DNA of 64,000 nt, taken from Gracilaria gracilis (lineage: Eukaryota; Rhodophyta; Florideophyceae; Gracilariales; Gracilariaceae). Where the stretch lies: positions 744,001 to 808,000 of the forward strand of contig JARGSG010000012.1 of the NCBI GenBank assembly GCA_030374805.1, read 5' to 3'. The position numbers and the translations under genes were made by a program. This document shows positions 11,200 through 20,630 of the stretch, piece after piece. Numbering within the stretch: the first letter of the stretch is position 1; every line of letters starts with the position of its first letter. Under the pieces are notes generated by a model that was not told where the DNA came from, searched no databases, and worked only from the letters and a program-made list of their open reading frames with translations.

Positions 11200-11495
11200 C
11201 TTCCGAGCTTCTTGTAATGGTCTGCAAAATGTTTCTCCCCCAGCAACCTTTCCTGAACATTCTTAGGAGCCTTCTTGCACTCCAACAGATGTTTTACGAG
11301 CTGAGTAGCGTTCGGTATCGACGCAAAAGATTTATAAGTACAATAGTTGCACGTCGTTATCGTACAAAATGCGATTCCAGACCCATAAGGCGTTTGCTCT
11401 ACGGTGTAGTAATTCGCCATCCACCAGCTACACCTTTGATCTTTGCGTGCGTTGGAAGTGGAACCTTGCGATAAATAGTTTTGATTGCTTGACAT
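11200..11495 (-). pseudogene. BED-type zinc-finger protein, N-terminal fragment cut by the LTR element
   Basis: An ATG at 11495 opens a frame that runs straight into the 3' LTR at 11199. About 99 residues remain. A BED finger is visible: an aromatic stretch (WWMANYY), then CNYCTYKSF, then HLLECKKAP, giving the CxxC...HxxxxC spacing. BED fingers bind DNA and are typical of hAT transposases and of host factors derived from them. No transposase core is present because the rest lay on the far side of the insertion and is not in the window. Host factor versus hAT element cannot be decided. The LTR element inserted into it. Confidence 0.6.
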
Positions 11496-12096
11496 GGTAG
11501 ACAAGAATCTAACCAATGCCACGTATTGGTAGAGGCCAAAAAGCGGTACACGCGAAAGAAAAGGAGGTGATTTTAGGTTGCGGTTGCTGAACAGTAGCGC
11601 TTGCAATGTGCTAAAAAGCAGGGATGTTGAAGATTTGTTGCAAGACACCCTGCGCATGCGTTTCGTGCAGTGCAGGTAGGCCAAAGCGGCAAACAACTCA
11701 CATACTGCGCGCGCTTTTCAATCGAGATGGCTGGAACCAGGACAAATGCAGCGGGGGAACGGCGATCTCCATAGATGCTGAAAAGACAACTCGGTGTGTG
11801 CCAACACCACTCGCTGCAAAGTGCGAGCCAAATCTGGACGGAAAGCGCATGGGTGCGTTTGAAACTGCATTCTGACACTTTCCTGCCTTTCTGTCAGGTT
11901 TATAGCGCTTTTGGGAGAGTAACCGGCTTCTGCTACAAAGAGGACGTTGTCAGAGATATTCAATTCAACGCTGGACAGATCTTCCAGCTGTGTTATTATT
12001 CAGGCGACATTTGAAAATGTCACAGACGGCTTTCTTCGTCACGTCGGTGGCGAAAGAGTCCTTACAATTTTTGCCCAGGCTCTATAATTTTTGGAT
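11496..12096. other. No gene seen
   Basis: Only short frames in all six phases. GC content rises sharply at about 12110, where the glycosyltransferase gene begins. The upstream region of both the BED-finger gene (minus) and the glycosyltransferase (plus) lies here. Confidence 0.5.
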
Positions 12097-13899
12097 ATGG
12101 AGTTTCGCGGATTCATTGGTGATAGACTTGCGCTTTGGCACACGCCACCGGCACGGCCGCATGCCGGCGACGCCGTCGGCGCGCCGTCTCACATGATGCA
12201 CCCCGCCACCGCCGCGCGTGCCGCGCCACCACCACCGCCGCCGCCGCCGCCACCGCTGCTGCATGCGCGGCGCGTCCGGCGCTCGGGCGCGTCGTCGCGC
12301 GTGCCGCTGGTGGTGGTGGCGGCGTTGCTGGTGGCGCTGCTGCTGCGCGCCAACTCGGGCGCGCGAGGCGTGTCATGGGAAGCCGCGGCCGCGCGTCGTG
12401 CGCGGCGCTGCGTGGCGCGCGTGTTCGCGTGCCGTTCATCGCGGCCGCCGCCGCGCGAGTCGCACGAAGGCCCGCAGCAGCAGTGTTCCGTGTACTGGGG
12501 GCGGCAGACGTCGCTGTCGGCGGCGGAGCGCAGCCGCTTCTCGGCGGCGCTGACGGACCAGCGCTGGCAGTTTGCGCGCGCGTACAACGTGGCGGCGATG
12601 CAATGCGCGTGCGACGTGCTGTTCATCCAGCCGTGCAACGGCACGCACACGCCCGCGGCGTTGAGCGCGCTGGCGGCGCGCGCCAGGAGCCGACGCAGCT
12701 TCTTCCTGGCGTGGCCGCGCGCGCTGCCGATGGTGGTGTCGCGCGCGGCGTTCGTGGCGCTGGCGGGCTTTGACGAGCGAGTGGATAGCGAGCAAGCGGC
12801 CGTGGGGTACCTGGCGGCGCATCTACAGGCCGTGGGCTTCTCGCAGCACTTTCTGCAAGAGGGCGAACCGCCGCTGCCGCACACGGGGCTGCAGCAGGAG
12901 CAGGAGCAGCTACTGCTACCATTCGCGCCGCGCTGGAGCGCGCAAAACGGCTCGCAGTATGAGAGGGGAGCCGCCAACACGCTGCGCGTGCTTGAGCAAC
13001 CGAGCTTGATCGAGCACTGGGTGGACGACCAAGTGGTGCAACAGGCGGGTGAACACGCGCTGTGGCGCGTGCTGCACGACGAGTACAACGTGCCGTGGCT
13101 GCTGCTGGCGGCCATGACGGCGCATCAGCTGGACTCGCTGCACCAGCGTCTGCGCACGGACAGCCGCTCGCTCATGGTGGTGCACGTGGCGCACGGGCTC
13201 GGCAACCGTCTGCGCGCGCTCGGCGGCGCAAAGTCGTTCGCGGACGGCACGTCGCGCACGCTGGTGGTGGTGTGGGAGCGCGACATGCACTGCGGCGCGT
13301 CGTTCGACGAGCTGTTCGAACGCGACGGACTGCTGGTGGTGGATCAGCTGCACGTGAGGTGGCCGTTCGAGAACGAGCGGCTGTCGGACGCGGCGTGGAC
13401 GCAGTGGGCGCTGTACAACTACATGAGCGCGGAGCACGGCGTGAAGGACGAGCCGCTGCGCCACGACGACGCGCGACACATCTACTACCGCGGCGCGTAC
13501 GTGCCAAAGGCGACGGACGCCACGCTGCTGCGGCGCGTGAACGGCGTGCTGCGCGCGCTGCGCCCCGTGCGCGCGGTGGCCGAGCGCGTGGACGAGATGG
13601 CGGAGCGGCTCAACAGCTCCATCGGCGTGCACGTGCGCCACAACGACCCGCAGACCGAGCTGTCGCGCGCGCCCGGCTCGCAGCTGTACGGCGTGGCCGA
13701 CACGCAGCTGATGCAGTACTGGCGCGCCGCCAGCGCGCCCGGCGCGTTCGCCGCCGAGATCCGCCGCATCTGGGACGACGCGCCGCGCAGCGGCGGCGAG
13801 GTGTTCGTGGCGGCCGACCGCGCCGCGTGGCGCGACGCGCTGGCCGACGCGCTCGGCGAGTCCGTGTGGTGGCTGCGCGGCGGCGACGCCTGCGCCGCG

Positions 13900-13948
<49 letters not shown>

Positions 13949-14184
13949 GGGCGGAGCGCGACGCGGCGTGCGTGGCGCTGGCGGCGGCGGAGCTGTGGGC
14001 GCTTGCGCGCTGCGAGCGCGTGCTCGGCAGCATGTGGAGCAGCTTCTCCGAGGTGGCCGGGCGCCTGCGCGGCGGCGTGCGCTACGCCGGCGCTGACTTT
14101 GCGCGCGTGAGCGCCGACAACTGGCCGCCGCGCGTGCGGCGGGTGGCCGAGCGCGTGTGGGCGACGCGCGACGCAAAGCGCTGA
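12097..14184 (+). CDS. Type II membrane glycosyltransferase with fucosyltransferase-like C-terminal half
   Basis: 695 residues from the first ATG (12097, G at -3 and +4); a second start at 12193 would remove 32 residues. A proline run (44-53) precedes a single hydrophobic helix (about 69-83), as in Golgi type II enzymes. The C-terminal half has the motifs of the GT23/NodZ/O-fucosyltransferase superfamily: HGLGNRLR (366-373), a second arginine motif in GVHVRHND (510-517) and the donor-site type GSMWSSFS (644-651). The middle (about 130-260), with GFDERVD at 224, resembles the end of a GT-A glycosyltransferase domain, so two catalytic modules may be fused. A (GACGGC)n run gives a Gly-Asp repeat at about 13900-13949. 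GC is very high and shadow frames are open throughout. Fucosyl transfer is inferred; the acceptor is unknown. Confidence 0.7.
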
Positions 14185-14707
14185 CTTGATCAGGCGGTGA
14201 CTCTCTCCCTCACTTGGTGCGCATCTCAGATGCGCACGTGCGAGCGCGCCCTATTACGTCATCTTTCGTATTTGGCGCGCAATTAAACGGCGCGCGCGCT
14301 GCCGCCTGCCCGCCGCTTGACTTTACCGTTTCGGTTTTTGTGGGCGCATTGGGCGCGTTGCGGCGCAGGGTACAAACTCGTACGAGATACGACACTTTGT
14401 AACTTCAAACTTTGTATTAACTTTGTACTCTCCCAGCGCCAAAGAGGCGCGTCCAGCGCTCGACGTGTGGCTTGTGCTGTCGCTCCACTTGGTCTTTTGT
14501 CCGTGAGTGTGAGTGAGAGTGTGAGTGTGCTGCAGTGTGTATGTGAGTTGCTGTTTCTTTATACATCCCCCATCCCCCCCCTCCTCTCCCCCCCCCCTCC
14601 TCTCCCCCCCCCCCTCTCCTTCATCACCATCGCGCCTCTGCCCGCGCCCTCCCTCCCTACCAAAGTGTGTGTGTGAGTGTGCGTGTGCCGCTCTTGAGCC
14701 GCCAGCA
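14185..14707. other. Intergenic; 5' flank of the kinesin gene
   Basis: No gene. Contains GC-rich sequence near 14280 and a strongly pyrimidine-biased tract at about 14564-14660 (runs of C with CTCC), directly upstream of the kinesin ATG. It is probably 5' UTR or core promoter, but no TATA box is evident. Confidence 0.5.
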
Positions 14708-16954
14708 ATGGGCGCCGACGCACGCAGACAACAAAAACAGTCGCCGCCGCCGCGACCCGAGGCCGTGCGCGTCGTCGTCAACATCAGACCGCTGCTGCCG
14801 TTCGAGCTGGCGCACAATGCCGCAAGCGCGCTCTCGCACCAGCCCAGCCCGCCGCGCGTCACGCTGCAGCGCCGCGCCGCGCCGGCCGCCACCTTTGCGC
14901 AGTTCGACGCCGTGTACGCCGCCGCGCACGCGCGCACTCCCGACGCGCTGTACCAGCGCCACGTGCAGCCCATGCTGGCGTCGCTCTTCGCGGGCGTCAA
15001 CGTCACCGTGCTGGCGTACGGCCAGACCAGCGCGGGAAAGAGCTTCACCATGGCGCATCTCACAGACGCCGTCGCTGCGGACGTTTTCCGCCTCAAGGCC
15101 GCCGCCGAGCACGCGCGCCGCACCGTCGTCGTGCGCGTCGGCTTTGTGGAGATCTACAAGGAGAGCATCCGCGATCTCGTTGACGCCAACTCCGCCCCCG
15201 CCGTGCCGGTGCGCGTGCGCGAGCGCCGCGTCAAGGCGCACAGACATGTGTTCCTGGACGGCGCCAGGGAGCGCTGCGTGCACAATCAGCACGCGCTCGC
15301 AGCCATCATTCGCGACGGCAATGTGGTGCGACGCACCGCTGCCACGGGCATGAACGCGTGCTCGTCGCGCAGCCATTCCGTCATCACCATCACCGTGCAG
15401 CAAGAGAGCGACGGCAACGAGTGCCTCTTCTCCAAGCTGCACCTGGTCGACCTGGCGGGCAGCGAGCGCGTCAAGCGCACCGCCGCGCAGGGCGCCCGCT
15501 TTGAAGAAGGCGTGCAGATCAACAAGGGCCTGTTCGCGCTGGCAAAGGTCATATCCGCCTTGGCGGACAATGTGCCACACGTTCCGTACCGCGACAGCAA
15601 CCTCACCCGCCTGCTGCAGGACAGCCTGGGCGGAAATGCAAAGACGCTCTTGGTTGCGTGCGTGTCGCCGGCCGATTCCAGCCGCGAGGAAACGCTGGGC
15701 ACGCTACGATACGCCGCGCGTGCCAAGCGTATCCAGAACAAGCCCGTCGTCAATACCGAGCCGGATAGCGTGGAGATTTCCGACTTGCGCGCCGCGCTTG
15801 CCAGGGCCCGCTCCCAGATTGCCACCCTGGTTGCGGAGAATGAGAGGCTCAAAGGCAGGCGCAAACGCGCTGCCTCGCCTCGATCACCGCTGTCAAATGC
15901 TACCGCTGTGCTTAATCACGTGCACAGCAGCGCCGCCAGTCCGAAACGAGTCGAGGCCACTGCTGGCAGGGATGATGTGCTTGTGAGTGGATTGAGGCAA
16001 CGCATTGCCGAGCTTGAGAACGTTTTGGACGTGTCCGGTATTGTGCTGCGCAAAGGCACGCAGAGCCCGTTGAAGAAGATTCGACATGTTGGCGTTTCTT
16101 CCTTGCCCGCTTCGAGGGAGCTTGATGGCAGAGCGCCGAAGAGACGGCCGCGTGCGCTCAGAGAGCCATCATCGAAGGCTGCCAGTTTTGATGCGCAAGG
16201 CAGTGAGAAGCGAGAGATTGTTGTCGGACGCACGCAGTCGGAGAAGATTCTACCGGCAGCAAGACGCAATTTTGCGAATCGTTCTCCTCAGATTAGAGTG
16301 GAGCACGAGGCAGCTGAGTCTAGTGGATACGAAGATGAACTCGAGACGAAGGTTGTCAATGTTTTGTCGGCTCATCGCATGGATGAGATGAAGCGAACTT
16401 TTGCGGAACGGTTGCAACAGGCCGAGGAAGACAAGACGGCCATAGATACTGCAAGGCTGAAACTTGTGAAGCGATTGTCATCAATCCATAAGAAGCATGA
16501 GAAGGATGTTGAGGAGCTTAAGAGTGCTCATCAGACGCAGATGATGGAGATGAGATCTCGATTGGCCGAAGTGAAGAGGTTGGAGGCGGAAAGCATTCGT
16601 ATGTGTAAGATGCGCGATGGTAGTGATGCTGCTCGAAAGAAGCTTGTGGCAAAAGTCGAGTCGGCAGAAAAATCTCGCGATGAAGCTATATCACGATTGG
16701 CTGACGTTGTGAGTCGCTCGGAAGTGCTAAAGAGAAATTTGTCAAAGGAGAACAGAGAGCTGTCCAAGAATGAACGCATGATGAAAGTGGAGTTGAATCG
16801 TCTCAAGATAACTTCAGCGAGACAACAAGCGCTTGTGAATCGTCTGAGATTGGAGAATGAGACGATGAGAATTCGCTTGCGTGATATTGGTCGACAACAC
16901 GTTCGCCGTGCTAATTCTGGAATCACCCCTACTACCACTCGAGCTCAGTGCTGA
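14708..16954 (+). CDS. Kinesin motor protein, kinesin-4 (KIF4/chromokinesin)-like
   Basis: 748 residues starting at ATG 14708 (MGADARRQ); an upstream in-frame ATG at 14525 is rejected because it would translate the pyrimidine tract. An N-terminal motor spans about 20-350. The P-loop is GQTSAGKS (105-112), a variant of the usual GQTGSGKT. Switch I is NACSSRSH (216-223) and switch II begins DLAGSER (248-254). The stretch YRDSNLTRLLQDSLGG, followed by CVSPADSS and TLRYAARAKRI, and the neck with NKPVVN, are closest to kinesin-4. Coiled coil follows at about 355-420 and again about 555-735, and the protein ends basic. It would be a microtubule plus-end motor, with possible spindle and chromosome roles by family analogy. 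No intron is seen. It is shorter than animal KIF4 (about 1200 residues). Confidence 0.9.
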   Translation: MGADARRQQKQSPPPRPEAVRVVVNIRPLLPFELAHNAASALSHQPSPPRVTLQRRAAPAATFAQFDAVYAAAHARTPDALYQRHVQPMLASLFAGVNVTVLAYGQTSAGKSFTMAHLTDAVAADVFRLKAAAEHARRTVVVRVGFVEIYKESIRDLVDANSAPAVPVRVRERRVKAHRHVFLDGARERCVHNQHALAAIIRDGNVVRRTAATGMNACSSRSHSVITITVQQESDGNECLFSKLHLVDLAGSERVKRTAAQGARFEEGVQINKGLFALAKVISALADNVPHVPYRDSNLTRLLQDSLGGNAKTLLVACVSPADSSREETLGTLRYAARAKRIQNKPVVNTEPDSVEISDLRAALARARSQIATLVAENERLKGRRKRAASPRSPLSNATAVLNHVHSSAASPKRVEATAGRDDVLVSGLRQRIAELENVLDVSGIVLRKGTQSPLKKIRHVGVSSLPASRELDGRAPKRRPRALREPSSKAASFDAQGSEKREIVVGRTQSEKILPAARRNFANRSPQIRVEHEAAESSGYEDELETKVVNVLSAHRMDEMKRTFAERLQQAEEDKTAIDTARLKLVKRLSSIHKKHEKDVEELKSAHQTQMMEMRSRLAEVKRLEAESIRMCKMRDGSDAARKKLVAKVESAEKSRDEAISRLADVVSRSEVLKRNLSKENRELSKNERMMKVELNRLKITSARQQALVNRLRLENETMRIRLRDIGRQHVRRANSGITPTTTRAQC

Positions 16955-17165
16955 AGTTTGTCTTTGGTGCGTTGCTAATAATTTTCTTGTACATAACTTT
17001 CGCCTCACCTGCCCCTATCGAAGCGTCATAAACGGCTTGATGGTATCGATTTCATTATCTCATTTTTGTGTTTATATCTCTTCTAAGTTACGGTACCTCT
17101 ATTGACACAAGACTTTTGGGCGATTGAGTTCCGGCGTATTGCAAAACTGTAAACTCTTGTTGGTT

Positions 17166-17840
17166 CTATGTTCCGGCGGTGGCGGCGTAGTTCTGCTGAG
17201 CGTTAACGAGTGGCTCCCGTTCTGCAGAAAGCGGGGTTTCGGGGCGGAAAAAGCAAAACGCGACTCCACTGACGACGACCACAAGAAGTATAATATTCCA
17301 CAACACGTGCAGAAACCATTGGTGCACACTTGTTCCGCTGGCCGTGCTCCCTCCATCCGCGACGCTGTCCATCGTAGTCGGAGCGGAACCATGATGAGAA
17401 AACGACAATTTGTACTCGAGCCAACAACTCCCTTTGACGATGAAAAGATCACGGTCGAAGCTCCAGCCCTCGCAGTTGACGGACCATTTGTCAACAACAA
17501 CGCTCCTGTCGACGGCGCCAACACATTCCCATCTCGGAATTGGTTCCCCATTTGCATCGGGATCTACACCAGCATTGTAGCAGTCCACGCGCGATGGATA
17601 CAGGTCAGTACGGTCGCTTGCCTCTCCGCCGATACATGTGAGTTCGGGGCGTGGCGCTGTTCGACGGGGAGTGGTGTAGGTATGTGCGACAAATGAAAGC
17701 TTGACCACACCCGGCAAGTAGATGCGGTCGGGATTGGGCGAAGAGCCACCGAAAGCATTGCCTTTGTGCTCAGTGCCAGATGCCAACGAGGTAGCCAATG
17801 ATACAAAAAGGTAAATGGCTAGAAGCGAGGAGGATTGCAT
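17166..17840 (-). CDS. SARAF: SARAF-like store-operated calcium entry regulator
   Basis: 224 residues from ATG 17840 (MQSSSLLAIYLF), chosen because it begins a clean signal peptide (1-21); an upstream in-frame start would bury it. The luminal part carries the SARAF/TMEM66 signature in order: YTTPRRTAPRPELTCIGG (about 55-72), VDCYNAG (85-91), a WEC, SVNCEGW (120-126) and VKGSCWLEYKL (135-145), with the conserved cysteines. One membrane helix lies at about 165-188, followed by a short cytosolic tail. In animals SARAF sits in the ER membrane and slows STIM/Orai calcium entry. The tail here is much shorter than in mammals, so the STIM-contact region may be missing. Converges on the kinesin gene with 211 bp between stops. 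Stop is TAG. Confidence 0.85.
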   Translation of the reverse strand: MQSSSLLAIYLFVSLATSLASGTEHKGNAFGGSSPNPDRIYLPGVVKLSFVAHTYTTPRRTAPRPELTCIGGEASDRTDLYPSRVDCYNAGVDPDANGEPIPRWECVGAVDRSVVVDKWSVNCEGWSFDRDLFIVKGSCWLEYKLSFSHHGSAPTTMDSVADGGSTASGTSVHQWFLHVLWNIILLVVVVSGVAFCFFRPETPLSAEREPLVNAQQNYAATAGT

Positions 17841-19344
17841 GCTGGCTTGGGTAGCAGCCTTCGAAAGGTGCTCATACACGGCGGCCTTGTAAACGCCAAC
17901 TGTGAATTGCAAAGCGTTCCAGTAGATACGTCGTAAGCTTCGTCAACAAAACGATGAGCGTTGGAGTTGTTAGACGCATGATTTGGGCGTGCGAGAGATT
18001 GGGTCAACGTGTTGCTTACGGCGTGTGAGCAGAGCAGTGCGTTTTATCTAATTGCAAGTGCAACCCACGACTTCTGGGCCAACAGTTGCTCAATTTCAGT
18101 GTTTTACGCCGTTAGGCAGCCTGCCGACTGAAGACTGCTTCCCAGATGCAAGCTTTCCTGCGGTGTAAATTACATATTCGGGGCTCGAGGGATGGATGGG
18201 GCTCACCGTAACCCCAAGCAAAGCGATTTACTCTCCAATGTCTCGAGAGTGCGTCGGTTAGAACACGAAAGGGCCTTCCATTCTACTGACCGGATTATGT
18301 TTTGACGAGGGAATCGCATTACAGACTCACGGGCCCTGATGAGATTTCAGTAACAGGCGTTCGTCGCGAGACAAGGCCACCCTATCTAACAATTCGAACG
18401 AAAGCATTGTGAACAAGGAACACCGTTGTAACTACACGTACTAGCGTTTAGGTGATGCTGTTTTCATCAAAGTTGGTCACTGGATGTGAGGTGAAGACCA
18501 ACTGACAAAGTTTGACCAGATCTGGCCCACGCCTTGGCCCACACACATCTTCATTTCGGAGCTGCGGCACGATCCGTTAGGAGACATATCCTTTTTTGAG
18601 GTGTAGAGCCTTCGTCATATTATATGACCTCATATTGTTCACATGTGCACAATCATTTCGAGAGATGTTATTTTTGCCCTCCATGACGACTACTAGAGCA
18701 GCAAAAGCCGTTTCTCTTGCGGGGCAAACGAAAGAACGAACGGATTCACTATCAAAGAGTGTAAAACGGTAGATATGTACCCTTGACGTGCTTTTTGAGC
18801 ATCTCCACTGCAGGGAATTATGATTCATGCCCTCAGACTCGTGACTTGAAAAGCGATTTGATTGCGCCCCGTCTCACACAAGAGTCTATGTGCTTTGTTC
18901 TTCATGCTATCTCTCAACACTCCATTGAGTCGGATGGGCCTGACGAAATGTCTTCTTTCTATACTCTGGCTCGTTTCAGTTCTCTTCTTGAAGTTGTTAT
19001 TGTTGTTGTTGAGTAAATGCCCCTTTCTTTTTATATTTCCAGCACACATGGTGTCTGTCTCCAGAAACTGGGTAGAGGAAGGTTAATCGATCATATTTGT
19101 TTTTGGACAACAGTCTTTGTTTCATAGGCTGTAGTAAAACTAAGCAAGAAAAAAGTTTTTTCAGGTCAAGAACTTGGAGGGCATATCTTATCGACAACTG
19201 GATGGAATGCAGCACAAAATGTACCTTCGGTAGTAGAAACTGAGTTGATTCAACTCGCCTTTTTTTTTTTCATCTGTCCAAAACAGAAAATCCTAACTCG
19301 GTCCACTCCGCAACAACGTCGAACAACCTTGTTTCTCCAATTCT
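17841..19344. other. No gene seen (about 1.5 kb)
   Basis: Only short frames with no recognisable motif on either strand. It contains the 5' flank of the SARAF-like gene. A T-run and a (TC)n run near its right edge mark the end of the downstream LINE copy. Confidence 0.5.
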
Positions 19345-19867
19345 CTCTCTCTCTCTGATACGGGCGCGGTAGTCTAATTCCTACTTACCGCAGCGCGTTT
19401 CTCTTGGAAGAAACGCTTTCTCACCAGAAAACCCAGCACTCTTTCAGGCCATTTTCTAATTATCTCCCCTACGCTCATTCGTCGACGATCTTGACGAGGT
19501 GGTAGACATACCATTCTAGAAGCCGTCCTCATCGGGCACCGTAATACGTAGTGCTCAACATCATTGATAACACCCGGTCTACATTGTCAAACTGTTCGCT
19601 TTCCAGTCAGGTAAGTTGCCAATGGGTGTAGAAATGATGTGTGCCCAACTAACAGTTGCGACAAGGAAACCTCTGCCTCTCTCAAAGAAACCAGCGTTTC
19701 GAGGTGACGGGGAACCGCTGTCAGTAAAGGATACATTCTTCGTCGGGTTGATACCCTTCTCTTCACTTCTTCGAAATCCACAGGACCGGTAATCTGCCTA
19801 TCCATCGATATTCTTAACCTTTGCTTGGCCAAACCGTCAACAAACTCATTCCTACTGGTTGTAGTTT
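19345..19867 (-). mobile_element. LINE fragment, copy 2 (RNase H end only)
   Basis: On the minus strand this encodes the last part of a non-LTR retrotransposon ORF2: FVDGLAKQRL (end of RNase H), then a region parallel to copy 1 including LSQLLVGHT and a cysteine/histidine cluster ending HYVLRCPMR. The ORF stop TAG is at 19374-19376. One in-frame TGA at about 19587 replaces a cysteine codon of copy 1, so it is dead. It ends in (GA)n at 19345-19359 (read on the minus strand) and is 5'-truncated, as LINEs usually are. It directly abuts the (GA)n tail of copy 1. Confidence 0.75.
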
Positions 19868-20628
19868 TCTCTCTCTCTCTCTCTCATTTATAGGCACATG
19901 TAGCTTAATTACAACTAAATGTAGTGCGTTTCTGATTAAAGAAGCGCTCTCTCACTAGGAAGGCCAGCATTTTCTCAGGCCATTTTCGGATGATATCAGC
20001 AACAACAAGATTCCGGCGTTCACGAAGCGGTGGTAGACAAAGACGTCTACTGAGCGTTCTTTTTGGACATCTCAGTACATAATGTTCCACATCATTTAGA
20101 ACTCCAGGACGGCAGTCGCACACTAACCTCTTTCCAAACAAATGCGTTCCAAGTGGGTGTAGCCACGGAGAATGTCCAACAAACAACTGCGAAAGAACCA
20201 CCTCTGCTTCTCTCTGTGACACTGAATGTTGTAGTTCTTCCGGTATAGCTCGAATCAACGGCTCTCGCTTGTGTTTTGTTGACACTCTTCTTCGTACTTC
20301 GGAAAAGTCAATAGGAACTTTTAACTGTTCTGCAATTGGTGAATCAAGAGCCTGCTTTGCAAGACTATCAACAAAGTCACTTCGCGTTAATTCGCAATGA
20401 CTGGGAACCCAAACGACGTCCACCTCATTAAACTGTGCTATCTTGCACATAACCTCTGACAATTGTTGTACATAGAAAGATTGATTGCGTACAGGCGAAT
20501 GTAGATTCTCCAGCACACTCTGTGAATCAGTCACAAACCTGACTCTACCTCTCCAACCCGATTGAATTCTTAGTTGTAGTTTTACAACTCTGCATCCACC
20601 TCGCAATACGCAACAGAGAGCAAATCAA
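19868..20628 (-). mobile_element. LINE fragment, copy 1 (RNase H and C-terminal zinc cluster)
   Basis: Open from about 20606 to the TAA at 19905-19907. The RNase H domain shows FVTDSQSVLENL and VVWVPSHCELTRSDFVDSLA, as in the RNase H that follows reverse transcriptase in I/Tad-like LINEs. It is followed by CDCRPG and HYVLRCP, a C-terminal Cys/His cluster. There is no ATG at the 5' end, consistent with 5' truncation. A short 3' UTR is followed by (GA)n at 19868-19885. Its 5' edge touches the stop region of the acidic gene upstream, so it may have supplied that gene's 3' end. Confidence 0.75.
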
Positions 20629-20630
20629 TT

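Noticed and set aside
12113-14176. Long open frames in other phases of the glycosyltransferase (for example 12189-13115 minus, 13062-14096 plus)
   Set aside because: Arginine-, alanine- and proline-rich translations typical of GC-rich shadow frames; the motif-bearing frame is the plus one at 12097.
14525-14707. Upstream start for the kinesin gene
   Set aside because: It would translate a poly-pyrimidine tract into proline/serine low complexity before the normal motor start; ATG 14708 fits the family.
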